Shown in pieces: positions 38,324-48,208 of a DNA stretch of 64,000 nt. The notes below the pieces were generated by a model. That model made no database searches. It was not told the DNA's origin and saw only the letters and a list, made by a program, of their open reading frames with translations. The stretch's first letter is position 1; every line of letters starts with the position of its first letter. This stretch comes from an uncultured Porphyromonadaceae bacterium (GTDB lineage: Bacteria > Bacteroidota > Bacteroidia > Bacteroidales > Muribaculaceae): positions 1 through 64,000 of the forward strand of contig CAMWUJ010000004.1 in the NCBI GenBank assembly GCA_947177405.1, written 5' to 3'. A program made the translations under genes and the position numbers.

Positions 38324-40431
38324 GAAATAAGTTATGGTTGCTGTTTACGATTTTGCTCTCTTTTCTTGCATCGGGTTGCAGTGATGATAAGATTAACGAG
38401 GCGCCGGATTTAAGCAAATCCACCATAGAGAAAACTGTTGCTGTGATATTACCGATGGAGAATGGTCTGTCTGAACATTGGAATCGTATTTTCACCTTGC
38501 TCTCCCATAATATCGAGCAGGCTTTCTCAGATCAAGAAAAGAGGGTGAAACTCAATATTGAATATCACGATGAAAGCTCAGAGAATCTGGAGGAACTTGG
38601 CAGCCAATTGGCAGATCGTGATGATTTGTATGCTGTGATAGGGGGTCTGTACTCAACAAGTGCAAAGACGCTTGCTGCAACCCTATGCCGTACCGGGGTA
38701 ACTTTCATGACTCTTGCCACAACCGAAGAACTTGTGAGAGGCTTCGCTTCAACCGGTAATCTATGGGCTTTGACAGAAACCGATATTACACAATCGGAAG
38801 TTCTTTTAAGCAAGGTGGTGAATTATGGCGGAAAGACCGTGGGCTTGATTGCCAACGAAACGGATGATTATGGTAAGACTTTTGTCGATTGGTTTGCTTT
38901 TCAGGCGAATGAGCTGGGACTGCAGGTCAAGGGACTCTATACTTATTCAAGCTCGGATATAGTCGTGGCTGCTGATAAGGCTGCACAGAGTGGTGCTGAC
39001 TATGTGATCTGCGCTCCGAGCCATATTGCGGATATAGAGGTGATTGTTGACAAGTTTAATGAAATGGGTTACAAAGCTCCGCGTATTCTCTTTTCCGATA
39101 TGGGTTATGGTTCTGACGTAATCGAGCAATTGGGAAAGAAAGCGGAAGGAATCGAGGGGGTCTGCTTCGGGGCCAATCCCGAAACGGGGTTTGATGTCTC
39201 CTATCGAACTTTCTTCGGAACTGATCCCACTGTCGGCGCTGCTCAGTTGTATGATGCCGGAATGCTTCTCGCGTATGCGGCTTGGTATCAAGAACTTCAT
39301 CCCGAATTCTCTTTGCGCGATGCACTCCGGAAGATCGTTGATGGCCGTGACTTCAATATGGGTTCATGGATGGGTGAAGATATGCGAAATGTGGTAAATT
39401 CTCTTAGCCGGGGGGATGCACCATACGTGCGTGGAGCATCCGGTTGGCTGGACTTTGACAGTAAGGTTTACACTAACGTGCTCTCCACCATATACTATAA
39501 CTATAAGATATATGATGGCCATTACCTAATACTTGATTATAATACTGCGGACGGAGGGAACCGTACAGAGGCTACCCTCGCCGGGTGGAATTGGAAAGCG
39601 ACACAGATGCAGGAGTTCGAAGCCGGGAGTTCGATACAGTACGATCCGCTGACCGGGCATCAGGCTCTCATTGTCGCTTCTTCAACCGGTTGGAGCAACT
39701 ATCGTCATCAGGCAGATGCATTGGCTATGTACCAATTGCTCAAAGATCATGGTTATACAGACGACAGCATCATACTTATAATCGCCGATGATATAGCCAC
39801 CCACTCCAACAATCCTGAAAAGGGTGTTATCCGAATCAAACACGGAGGGGAGAATGTTTACACCGACGCACAGATTGACTATTGTCTGAAAGATTTAAGT
39901 CCTGAAGATTTCTGTAATATCCTTTCGGGCAAATCTACAGCCAAGACGCCAACAGTAGTGAATGGCGATAAAGGCACAAATCTTCTGCTGTTCTGGAGCG
40001 GTCACGGCACACCGGGAGCTCTGTGTTGGGACGAATTGACCAGGGGGATAACTCCGGAAATGATGAGGAATGCGCTCTCCGACCTTCACGTCAGGAAGGG
40101 ATACCGAAAATTAGCCGCATTCGTGGAGACCTGCTATTCCGGAAGTGTATTTGAAGGTTGCACCGGTTTTTCGGGTATGATATTTTATACAGCCGCTAAT
40201 CCTTACGAAAGCTCAAAAGCTGATGTATTCAACACGGATTTAGGGGTATGGATGAGCAACCGCTTCACATCTACCCTTATTGAGACTCTTACCAACAAGT
40301 CCGTAATCTCAATGCGCGACCTTTACAACCGGCTGTTCATAAACACCGTCGGCAGCCACGTGATGGTGTATAACGCTGATAACTACGGTAATCTTTACAA
40401 CTCCTCTATGGATGAATTTTTAAATCCTTGA
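38320..40431 (+). CDS. lipoprotein fusing a type-1 periplasmic binding domain to a C13 legumain-like cysteine peptidase
   Basis: Lipobox FLASGCSDD; N-terminal receptor-like domain; C-terminal HQALIVASSTGWSNYRHQADALAMYQLLKDHGYTDDSIILIIADDIA, FWSGHGTPG (His562), FVETCYSGS (Cys605). Confidence 0.85.
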   Translation: MRNKLWLLFTILLSFLASGCSDDKINEAPDLSKSTIEKTVAVILPMENGLSEHWNRIFTLLSHNIEQAFSDQEKRVKLNIEYHDESSENLEELGSQLADRDDLYAVIGGLYSTSAKTLAATLCRTGVTFMTLATTEELVRGFASTGNLWALTETDITQSEVLLSKVVNYGGKTVGLIANETDDYGKTFVDWFAFQANELGLQVKGLYTYSSSDIVVAADKAAQSGADYVICAPSHIADIEVIVDKFNEMGYKAPRILFSDMGYGSDVIEQLGKKAEGIEGVCFGANPETGFDVSYRTFFGTDPTVGAAQLYDAGMLLAYAAWYQELHPEFSLRDALRKIVDGRDFNMGSWMGEDMRNVVNSLSRGDAPYVRGASGWLDFDSKVYTNVLSTIYYNYKIYDGHYLILDYNTADGGNRTEATLAGWNWKATQMQEFEAGSSIQYDPLTGHQALIVASSTGWSNYRHQADALAMYQLLKDHGYTDDSIILIIADDIATHSNNPEKGVIRIKHGGENVYTDAQIDYCLKDLSPEDFCNILSGKSTAKTPTVVNGDKGTNLLLFWSGHGTPGALCWDELTRGITPEMMRNALSDLHVRKGYRKLAAFVETCYSGSVFEGCTGFSGMIFYTAANPYESSKADVFNTDLGVWMSNRFTSTLIETLTNKSVISMRDLYNRLFINTVGSHVMVYNADNYGNLYNSSMDEFLNP

Positions 40432-40453
40432 AACAAGAATAAAAAATTATAAA

Positions 40454-41032
40454 ATGAAAACAAGAATCCTTTCAAAATTTAAAGAGGGACTGCTTTTAGG
40501 GGCAGTAATCTTATCATTCACCGCTTGTGGTAATGATGACGAACCTAAGATTGAAGATAGTTTTACCACAGAGTTTACTTATACTGCTGAGTTCTCGGAG
40601 GATTTGTTGGCAACCGCAGATGTTAAGGCGTATATTCTCTCTCCGGAGGGTACTGTATCGGAAGAGACCATTACAAAGGCAAAAAACACATGGACGTTGA
40701 AAGGGAATTCCATACCAGACAAATCAGGCGTGCGTTTTGACTTTGACGCTAAAGCGAATCTTCCTGAGAATAACTATGCAATAGGATATAAATGCAGTAC
40801 TACCGTGAAATGTCTGAATAATGGAGAAGTCTTCTCATATAAATCTGAAAACTCAGCCCACAGTTATACCGTACCATCCCAACATCTTGCCTCTTTCTTT
40901 GGCACCTCCCTCATTCTTGCCGGAGAGATCAGTAAAGATGGTGAAGCAAAGATAATTGATGGTTCCGACATAGATTTCGGCCTCAACGGTACAACTCCTC
41001 GTCCACCTTTTGGCTCTGGTGGAACTGAGTGA
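40454..41032 (+). CDS. hypothetical lipoprotein, last gene of the group
   Basis: MKTRILSKFKEGLLLGAVILSFTACGNDDE lipobox; 22 bp after the peptidase gene; family not recognised. Confidence 0.75.
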   Translation: MKTRILSKFKEGLLLGAVILSFTACGNDDEPKIEDSFTTEFTYTAEFSEDLLATADVKAYILSPEGTVSEETITKAKNTWTLKGNSIPDKSGVRFDFDAKANLPENNYAIGYKCSTTVKCLNNGEVFSYKSENSAHSYTVPSQHLASFFGTSLILAGEISKDGEAKIIDGSDIDFGLNGTTPRPPFGSGGTE

Positions 41033-41069
41033 TTCCTACAATTATAACAGATTAGACTGATCCAAAATA

Positions 41070-41261
41070 TAAGACTCCATCCAATAAACAATGTTAAATG
41101 CAGGGCGGCCTATTTGACTCGTCATCTCTAATTTAAGAGGATACTCGTTGATTTTCAATTGACTCAGTCATATAGCTCGCCATATTCCTTCGTCTGCAAG
41201 GCGATATCTGCTCCCTGATATGCGACCCTGCATTAACATTTTTTGTTGGATGGAGTCTAAG
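41070..41261. repeat. long-hairpin repeat element E3
   Basis: Terminal inverted repeat taagactccatccaataaacaatgttaaatgcaggg / ccctgcattaacattttttgttggatggagtcta; shares ttgactcgtcat...actcgt.gattt.caattg with E2. Confidence 0.85.
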
Positions 41262-41527
41262 TAAGTTCTTTAGGGGATGTCAACACAAATCTACCATTCC
41301 CTTCCTTTGTGGCCGTAGTTCTTTACTTGCACGAAATTCCTGTTCTGACATAATTAATATCATATTGGAAAGTTACAAGATTTTTCCTGGTTTAGAACTC
41401 GATCTCATTATGATTCTCGATGTGGTGTTGAGAAAATTTCTAAACTCTTCGCGCCTATTCCACGTTACTACTTATAGATGCAATTCGATTCCATTATTAA
41501 GACCTGCATTATCTAAATTAGAACTTC

Positions 41528-42919
41528 ATGGCAACAGCGAATAATACAGCTTTACAAGCCGATCGGCTTAAAGAGTTAGGTACCGCCCCTATATGGCGAA
41601 TATTGTTGAAATATAGTTTACCGGCAGTAATCGGCACGGTTATATCTGCTGTATATAATATCATCGACTCTATTGTGATCGGGCATGCTATCGACGACCC
41701 TAACGTTGTGGCCGGAATCGCAGTTACCTTCCCGGTGATGAACCTTGCCACCGCTCTCGGAATGCTTATCGGAGCCGGTGCCGCTACTCGGGTATCCATT
41801 GTGCTGGGACAAAACGACAAGAAAACCGCCGAGATAATATTGGGAAACTGTGTGATAATGTCGGTCGGAATCGGAATATTGTATGTCACGGCTTTTGCCA
41901 TCTTCCTTGATCCAATACTTCGTATCTTCGGTGCTTCTCCAAATTCCCTCCCCTATGCCCGTGAGTTTCTGCTTTGGGTGCTTCCGGGAATGGTGCTGAT
42001 GAATATCACTTTCTCCTACAACAATGTGATGCGGGCCTCGGGATATCCGGGCAAAGCGATGTACACCAACATGATCGGTGCCGGAATGAATGTAATCCTC
42101 GCCCCTCTTTTCCTTTTTGTGTTCAAATGGGGTATCCGCGGAGCAGCTATAGCCACCGACATATCAATGCTCATCACCGCCTTCTTCGTGATGGGACACT
42201 TCTTCAACAAGAAAAATACTCTTCATTTCGTAAAAGGGACATTCCGTCTGCGGTGGAAGATTATTGCCGGAGTGCTATATATAGGTATGGCTCCATTCCT
42301 GATAAATGTGGCCGGATCCGCCATCAATGCCATTGTCAACAATACCCTTCTCAAATACGGCGGCGACAATGCCATCGCTTCCATTGTAGTATTCAACCGA
42401 TTCGCCACAATCTTCGTATTCATCATAATCGGTATCTGCCAGGGTATGCAGCCGATCATAGGTTACAATTACGGATCAAAACGCTATAACCGCCTCTTCA
42501 AAACCGTGGGTCTCGCCGCAGGATGCGCTGTGGTGATCACTACCATCGGATCACTTATCGGACAATTCGCACCACGTCCTATCGCCTCGATGTTTATGCA
42601 GAACGAGGAGCAGATTGATGTGGCAGTCAACTGTCTGAAAATAGTGACCCTCGCATTCTGGATGGTAGGATTCCAGATTGTCGCCACAAATTTCTTCCAG
42701 GCTCTCGGAAAAGCCGGTATAGCCGTTTTCCTTTCACTCACCCGTCAGATTATATTTATGATTCCTCTCCTGCTCGTACTTCCGGGAATGTGGGGACTTA
42801 ATGGTGTCTGGGGCGCGTTCCCGATAAGCGATACTGCGGCAACATTCGTGTCAGGAGCCATGCTTTTCTGGCAAATCAAGAAGATTAAAAAAACAGCTGC
42901 CTTGGACCAGGCAGCTTAA
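41528..42919 (+). CDS. MATE family efflux transporter
   Basis: PIWRILLKYSLPAVIGTVISAVYNIIDSIVIGH; GICQGMQPIIGYNYGSKRY; multiple TM segments. Confidence 0.94.
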   Translation: MATANNTALQADRLKELGTAPIWRILLKYSLPAVIGTVISAVYNIIDSIVIGHAIDDPNVVAGIAVTFPVMNLATALGMLIGAGAATRVSIVLGQNDKKTAEIILGNCVIMSVGIGILYVTAFAIFLDPILRIFGASPNSLPYAREFLLWVLPGMVLMNITFSYNNVMRASGYPGKAMYTNMIGAGMNVILAPLFLFVFKWGIRGAAIATDISMLITAFFVMGHFFNKKNTLHFVKGTFRLRWKIIAGVLYIGMAPFLINVAGSAINAIVNNTLLKYGGDNAIASIVVFNRFATIFVFIIIGICQGMQPIIGYNYGSKRYNRLFKTVGLAAGCAVVITTIGSLIGQFAPRPIASMFMQNEEQIDVAVNCLKIVTLAFWMVGFQIVATNFFQALGKAGIAVFLSLTRQIIFMIPLLLVLPGMWGLNGVWGAFPISDTAATFVSGAMLFWQIKKIKKTAALDQAA

Positions 42920-43004
42920 TGGTGAACTCCCATATGGATTATATGTTATGTTACGGATATGTTTTTTCTAATCGGATATCGGATATATGCTATAATTCGG
43001 ATAT

Positions 43005-44531
43005 CTAAGAATTGATCATCTGCAGAATCGCGTCAGCGATTTTACGGTCGTTGGAAAGACGAGGAATCTTGCGCTGTCCGCCCAATTTATGATTTCCCAC
43101 GCTGCGGAGCCAACGGTCGAAGGTGCCTTCGGGAACTGTGATAAGTTCCAGTCTGTCAAGAAATATATCACCGTTTCTTTTGGCGTCATAGTCTGAATTC
43201 TCCTTGCGCAGAGCCTGATCGAGACGTTCGGCAAACAGCTCCGTATCCTCGGGCATTTCGTCCCATTCCACAAGCCATTGGTGACGTCCTCTCTTGTTGT
43301 CGTGTGCAAACACCGGAGAGGCGGTATAATTCTTCATGCCGACCTCCATCTCAGCACACACCGTTGCCACGGCACGCTCGGCATTCTCCTCCATCAATTC
43401 CTCGCCAAAGGCATTGATATAGCATTTGGTGCGCCCTGCGATGGTGATTTTCACAGGATTCAGGGAAGCGATCCTCACAGTGTCGCCGAGTCGATAACGC
43501 CAAAGACCGTTACTGGAAGTGATCACCATCTCATATACACGGCCGACTTCCAATTGCCAAAGAGGAACCGGATTAGGATCTTCCCCATCCACAGGAATGA
43601 ATTCATAGAATACGTCATTATCCACAATAAGGAGCATGGAATGATCCGCAGGATCGTTCTGGACAGCAAAAAATCCTTCCGAGGCATTATACGTTTCAAG
43701 AAAGTGCATCTTCTCCGGATCGGTTATCTTCATATATTCTTCCCTGTATGGTTCGAAAGAGATGCCCCCATGAAAGAACACTTCAAGATTTGGCCAGACA
43801 TCGGATATTCTCGTGCATCCTTTACGTTTCATCACTTCCTTGATCACGGTCATGAACCATGAAGGCACACCGGATATATTGGTGATATTTTGATTCATCG
43901 ATGCCTCCACCAACGCAGGGAGCTTTCGTTTCCAGTTGGGGATAAGAGCGGTGCGCTTGTCGGGCACGCGGAAGAAGTTGGCAAGAGGATTGATTTTATT
44001 TATCAGAGTCGCGCTCAAGTCGCCCACCCTCACCTTCGGATCGGAGGGTTTGAGTTCGGAAGCGAAAGAACCGCCCAAAATGAACCCCTTGCCCGAGAAA
44101 AGACGGCTGCCGGGATTCTTACGCAGATAATGAGCCACACAATCAGCCGAACCTTTATAATGACAATAGCTGAGACTGTCATCGGTGACAGGCACATATT
44201 TCGAACGCCCCCCGGAAGTTCCCGACGATTGGGCAAAGTTCATGCAGCGTCCAGGCCAGAGCACATCCTTCTCCCCTTCCACCATACGCATCACGTCAGC
44301 ACGAATATCCTCATATTCCACCATAGGAACACGATTCCTGAATTCCTCATAAGGGTCCTCAAACGTGGAAATCTCCTTGAAACGATACTTCTTCCCGACT
44401 TCAGTTCTCGCGCCACGACGCAACAACGACTCCAACACCTTGCGCTGGATTTTCTCCTCATCGGTGGTCCAGCTGTCGGTGCGCCGAGCGATTCGCTCAA
44501 AAATTAGTCGGGCAATAGGTGTATAGTTCAT
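43005..44531 (-). CDS. GH3 auxin-responsive promoter family-like protein
   Basis: FAQSSGTSGGRSKYVPVT; HFLETYNASEGFFAVQ; NGLWRYRLGDTVRI; GRTKCYINAFGEELMEENAERAV. Confidence 0.93.
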   Translation of the reverse strand: MNYTPIARLIFERIARRTDSWTTDEEKIQRKVLESLLRRGARTEVGKKYRFKEISTFEDPYEEFRNRVPMVEYEDIRADVMRMVEGEKDVLWPGRCMNFAQSSGTSGGRSKYVPVTDDSLSYCHYKGSADCVAHYLRKNPGSRLFSGKGFILGGSFASELKPSDPKVRVGDLSATLINKINPLANFFRVPDKRTALIPNWKRKLPALVEASMNQNITNISGVPSWFMTVIKEVMKRKGCTRISDVWPNLEVFFHGGISFEPYREEYMKITDPEKMHFLETYNASEGFFAVQNDPADHSMLLIVDNDVFYEFIPVDGEDPNPVPLWQLEVGRVYEMVITSSNGLWRYRLGDTVRIASLNPVKITIAGRTKCYINAFGEELMEENAERAVATVCAEMEVGMKNYTASPVFAHDNKRGRHQWLVEWDEMPEDTELFAERLDQALRKENSDYDAKRNGDIFLDRLELITVPEGTFDRWLRSVGNHKLGGQRKIPRLSNDRKIADAILQMINS

Positions 44532-44680
44532 ATCCGGATTTTTTGAAGTATATTGATGTGAATCCTTTTATTTTAATTTTCTTTTATAAAACTTTATCGG
44601 GGAAATACAGGAGATTGCTCCCTTTACAGCTACAAAGTTAATAACAACTCTCCATATAGCCAAGTTTGAACTTTTTTTAT

Positions 44681-44688
44681 TAATTTTG
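44681..44688 (+). promoter_or_regulatory. -7 box TAATTTTG
   Basis: Matches TAnnTTTG, upstream of the 44705 gene. Confidence 0.5.
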
Positions 44689-44704
44689 CATCAGATAACA
44701 AACG

Positions 44705-45574
44705 ATGTTTTTCCATATCATTATGCGATCTATTACTTTATATATCTTAGCTCTTGTGATGATGGTGGTTGCCGGATGCAATCTATCGGCAAATGCCCAA
44801 ATACTTGGAGTGCCCAATCAGACCGAATTTACTGATTCTCTGAAGAATGAATTTCTCCATGCCCCCTATTTCGGTCTTTATAAAGATAACTATTTCACTC
44901 TTGGAACCACCTTAGGCCATGTGCCCGACAAGCACAACTCCGATGTCAAGTTCCAACTCTCTATTGCACAGCGTCTCACCAAGACCACCCTTCCACTAAA
45001 TTCCTATCTGTTTCTCGCCTTCACCCTGAAGACGATGTGGAATGTATTCGAAAAATCATTACCCATGCGTGATATAAACTTTAATCCCGGCATAGGTTGG
45101 TCGTTTCCATTCTTCTCAAAAGGAAGATACGCCGGCAAGTTCACTCTTCTGCTTGAACATGAAAGCAATGGCCGTGATGGAGATGAATCAAGGAGCTGGA
45201 ACAAGATATCATTCTGCGGATCCACAATGGTGAATGAATATCTGATGGTCCACAGCAAGTTCTGGATTCCGATCGTAGATGGTGGCAACAACAAGGACAT
45301 TCTCTATTACAGCGGTATTTTCCAAGCCGGGGCTGCCGTGACTTCCCCAAACAAAAGGTTCGGATGGGCTCTGACTCTGGTGAAGAGAAAAGGTTGGAAC
45401 CTTAATTTCAACACTATCCTCGAGTTCAACTGGAAAATCCTCCCCAATGATAATCAATATCTCTTTGCCCAGTATTACAACGGATATGGAGAAAATATGC
45501 TCGACTACAACCATTTCCACTCACGAATCAGAGTCGGAATGGTGATTAAACCGAAGTTCTTCTCCGAATTCTAA
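44705..45574 (+). CDS. pldA: outer membrane phospholipase A
   Basis: HESNGRDGDESRSWNK matches the OMPLA catalytic His/Ser motif; beta-barrel-like pattern. Confidence 0.85.
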   Translation: MFFHIIMRSITLYILALVMMVVAGCNLSANAQILGVPNQTEFTDSLKNEFLHAPYFGLYKDNYFTLGTTLGHVPDKHNSDVKFQLSIAQRLTKTTLPLNSYLFLAFTLKTMWNVFEKSLPMRDINFNPGIGWSFPFFSKGRYAGKFTLLLEHESNGRDGDESRSWNKISFCGSTMVNEYLMVHSKFWIPIVDGGNNKDILYYSGIFQAGAAVTSPNKRFGWALTLVKRKGWNLNFNTILEFNWKILPNDNQYLFAQYYNGYGENMLDYNHFHSRIRVGMVIKPKFFSEF

Positions 45575-45671
45575 ATTTCATATTCTATTGAATCGTCGCT
45601 GTATATCTGAGCATAAGCCTTGATTCAGTTGTTATAAATAATGCTACGGCAGTTTTCAAATATATTCGCAG

Positions 45672-47051
45672 ATGTTTAGTATTGATATACCCGTCATTTC
45701 ATGGATTCTATGGAGTCTTGAAATAGTGATTCCTATCCTCTTGTTCATTATAATATTACGTCCTTTACGACGTGTGATAAAGATGCCATACGCCGAGCCA
45801 TATATCGAGCAGGAGGAAGAAGAAGTGGTTTCAGTGGAAGAAGAAGAGTCTCAAGGAGAAGAGTCTGCTGAAGAGAAGATCCACGAAGAAGAGTCTTTGG
45901 AAGAGGAGACTCACGAAGAAGAGGAGTCCGTTGAAGGAGAACCCGCAGAAGAAGGATCGGAAGTGATTGAGGAGGAGTTGGAAGTTAGTATAATTCCTCA
46001 GAAAAAGCCACTTCCCAAAGCCTCCGTGATTGTATATTCCACAGTGGATGAGGATCGGCTCACGGAATTTCTCAAGAGTGTCTGCACACAGAAATATCCC
46101 GATTTTGAGGTGATAGTGGTATGCGATGCAACTTTTGAGGCCTCAGGAATACTTTCCGAGAAATATGCCGAGCTCTTCCGCAATGTATATGTTACATTTA
46201 TACCGCCCGGATCCCACAACCTCAGCAGAAGGAAACTTGCCCAGACAATCGGGATAAAAGCCGCCAAGGGAGATGTGGTGGTAATCACACTTGCAAATGC
46301 GGTGATTTCTTCCGATCTCTGGCTTGCAACAATGATGAAGCCATTCATTGATGATTCGGCTATTCAGATCGCGTTGGGTTATTCTCATCCCGATTACAGT
46401 CACCTTTCATCCCCGGGGCGGCTATACAGTGAATTTTTTGCACTTCTCACTGATGCCCGTTGGATGGGATATGCCTTGAATGGTCACACTTATCGTGGAG
46501 ATGGAGCCAACATCGCGATGCGTCGATCCACCTTCTTCGATTCGAAAGGATATTCAAGCACAATCCATCTACATGCCGGAGACGACGATATCTTCGTGCA
46601 CGACATAGCCAACGGCTATAATATAGCTCTTGCTGTATCGCCTGAATCAGACATCATCACCCGCTGGGGCGATGCCACCAAAAGAATTGTCAGCCTTCGC
46701 CGCAGTCAATACGACTTCACGGCCCGATGGCTCCCCATGGGACCGTTCGTGAGATCAGGTTTGGCTTCTATGTCACAATGGATCGTACTCCTTTCCGGAA
46801 TCGGGTCTGCGCTCTTCGCTCTTCCCAATCTTGTGCCGACAATAGCGGCAGCAGTGGTATGGATAACTTTCATGATAGTGGAAAGCGCTTTCTATCGTAA
46901 GTTAGCAATCAAGTTGGGAGCCACTCCCCTTTCCTGGCAGGCACCACTTTTCTGGCTCATCAAGCCGCTTAACAATCTTTGGTTCCGGTCTGCCCATCGC
47001 AGTTCGAGATTCAAGAATTTTACATGGCAACGACATAAACATGCAAATTAA
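45672..47051 (+). CDS. membrane glycosyltransferase family 2 with acidic linker
   Basis: N-terminal TM helix; EEEEVVSVEEEESQGEESAEEKIHEEESLEEETHEEEESVEGEP...; PKASVIVYSTVDEDRLTEFLKSVCTQKYPDFEVIVV; C-terminal TM region. Confidence 0.85.
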   Translation: MFSIDIPVISWILWSLEIVIPILLFIIILRPLRRVIKMPYAEPYIEQEEEEVVSVEEEESQGEESAEEKIHEEESLEEETHEEEESVEGEPAEEGSEVIEEELEVSIIPQKKPLPKASVIVYSTVDEDRLTEFLKSVCTQKYPDFEVIVVCDATFEASGILSEKYAELFRNVYVTFIPPGSHNLSRRKLAQTIGIKAAKGDVVVITLANAVISSDLWLATMMKPFIDDSAIQIALGYSHPDYSHLSSPGRLYSEFFALLTDARWMGYALNGHTYRGDGANIAMRRSTFFDSKGYSSTIHLHAGDDDIFVHDIANGYNIALAVSPESDIITRWGDATKRIVSLRRSQYDFTARWLPMGPFVRSGLASMSQWIVLLSGIGSALFALPNLVPTIAAAVVWITFMIVESAFYRKLAIKLGATPLSWQAPLFWLIKPLNNLWFRSAHRSSRFKNFTWQRHKHAN

Positions 47052-47056
47052 TTATT

Positions 47057-48181
47057 ATGACTCTATATCCCAATCTTATACTTGAAGCACTCCGTAATGT
47101 CCGATATCCGGGCAACGGAAAGAATCTCGTGGAAAACGAGATGATTGAAGATGATATCCGCATCGACGGCAACAAAGTCTCATTCTCTCTGATATTCGAT
47201 AAGCCGACCGATCCCTTTATCAAAAGTGTGGTCCGGGCTGCCGAAACCGCCATCAATACTTATATTTCCCCCGATGTGGATATCAAGGGAAATATCTCCA
47301 CAAAGTTTCGCAAGGAGGCGGCCCCTAAGCCGGAAGTGCTCCCGGGAGTGAAAAATATCATCGGCATCAGTTCAGGGAAAGGAGGTGTGGGAAAATCCAC
47401 AGTATCCGCCAATCTTGCCGTGGCTCTTGCCGCAATGGGTTATAAGGTAGGACTTCTTGATGCAGATATATTCGGGCCATCGATGCCGAAAATGTTCGGA
47501 GTCGAGGATGAGACAATATATATGGTTAATGAGGGTGGCCGCGATTATATCGAACCCATCGAGCGCTACGGTGTGAAGATGCTGTCGATAGGCTTCCTTG
47601 TAGATAAAGAGAAAGCAGTGTTATGGCGCGGAGGCATGGCGAGCAATGCCCTCAAGCAGCTCATCACCGACGCCTGGTGGGGCGACCTCGATTATTTTCT
47701 TATTGATATGCCTCCGGGCACCAGCGATATACACCTCACTCTCGTGCAGACTCTGCCTATCACCGGGATTGTGGTTGTGACCACACCTCAGGAGGTGGCG
47801 CTCGCCGATGCCAGAAAAGGGATAGCCATGTTCACCAATCCCGGGGTCAACGTTCCTATCCTCGGTCTTGTGGAGAATATGGCATGGTTCACTCCCGAAG
47901 CTCATCCTGACGAGAAATATTATATCTTCGGTAAAGAAGGAGGTGCGGAATTAGCTAAAAAAATGGGAGTCAATCTTTTGGCACAGATTCCATTAGTTAT
48001 GGGTATCCGCGAGCACGCTGACGACGGCACTCCCGTAGCTGTGGAGCTTGAAAAGAATCCGGCTTCCGCCAATGCTGAGGCTTGTGCCTTCGGACTCCTC
48101 GCCCGCAATGTGGTTGAGGCTGTGGAGAAAAGAAATGCCGACCTCCCTGCCACTGAAAAAGTGAAAGTGGAAAAGAAATAA
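47057..48181 (+). CDS. Mrp/NBP35-family Fe-S carrier ATPase
   Basis: ISSGKGGVGKSTVSANLAVALA; GLLDADIFGPSMPKMFG; DMPPGTSDIHLTL. Confidence 0.95.
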   Translation: MTLYPNLILEALRNVRYPGNGKNLVENEMIEDDIRIDGNKVSFSLIFDKPTDPFIKSVVRAAETAINTYISPDVDIKGNISTKFRKEAAPKPEVLPGVKNIIGISSGKGGVGKSTVSANLAVALAAMGYKVGLLDADIFGPSMPKMFGVEDETIYMVNEGGRDYIEPIERYGVKMLSIGFLVDKEKAVLWRGGMASNALKQLITDAWWGDLDYFLIDMPPGTSDIHLTLVQTLPITGIVVVTTPQEVALADARKGIAMFTNPGVNVPILGLVENMAWFTPEAHPDEKYYIFGKEGGAELAKKMGVNLLAQIPLVMGIREHADDGTPVAVELEKNPASANAEACAFGLLARNVVEAVEKRNADLPATEKVKVEKK

Positions 48182-48208
48182 AGAAAACGAGTGAATCATA
48201 CTTATCAT

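Noticed and set aside
41974-42489. 171-aa + strand ORF
   Set aside because: Alternate-frame ORF inside the MATE transporter gene.
43278-44507. 194-aa and 205-aa + strand ORFs
   Set aside because: Antisense to the GH3-like gene, which has strong conserved motifs.
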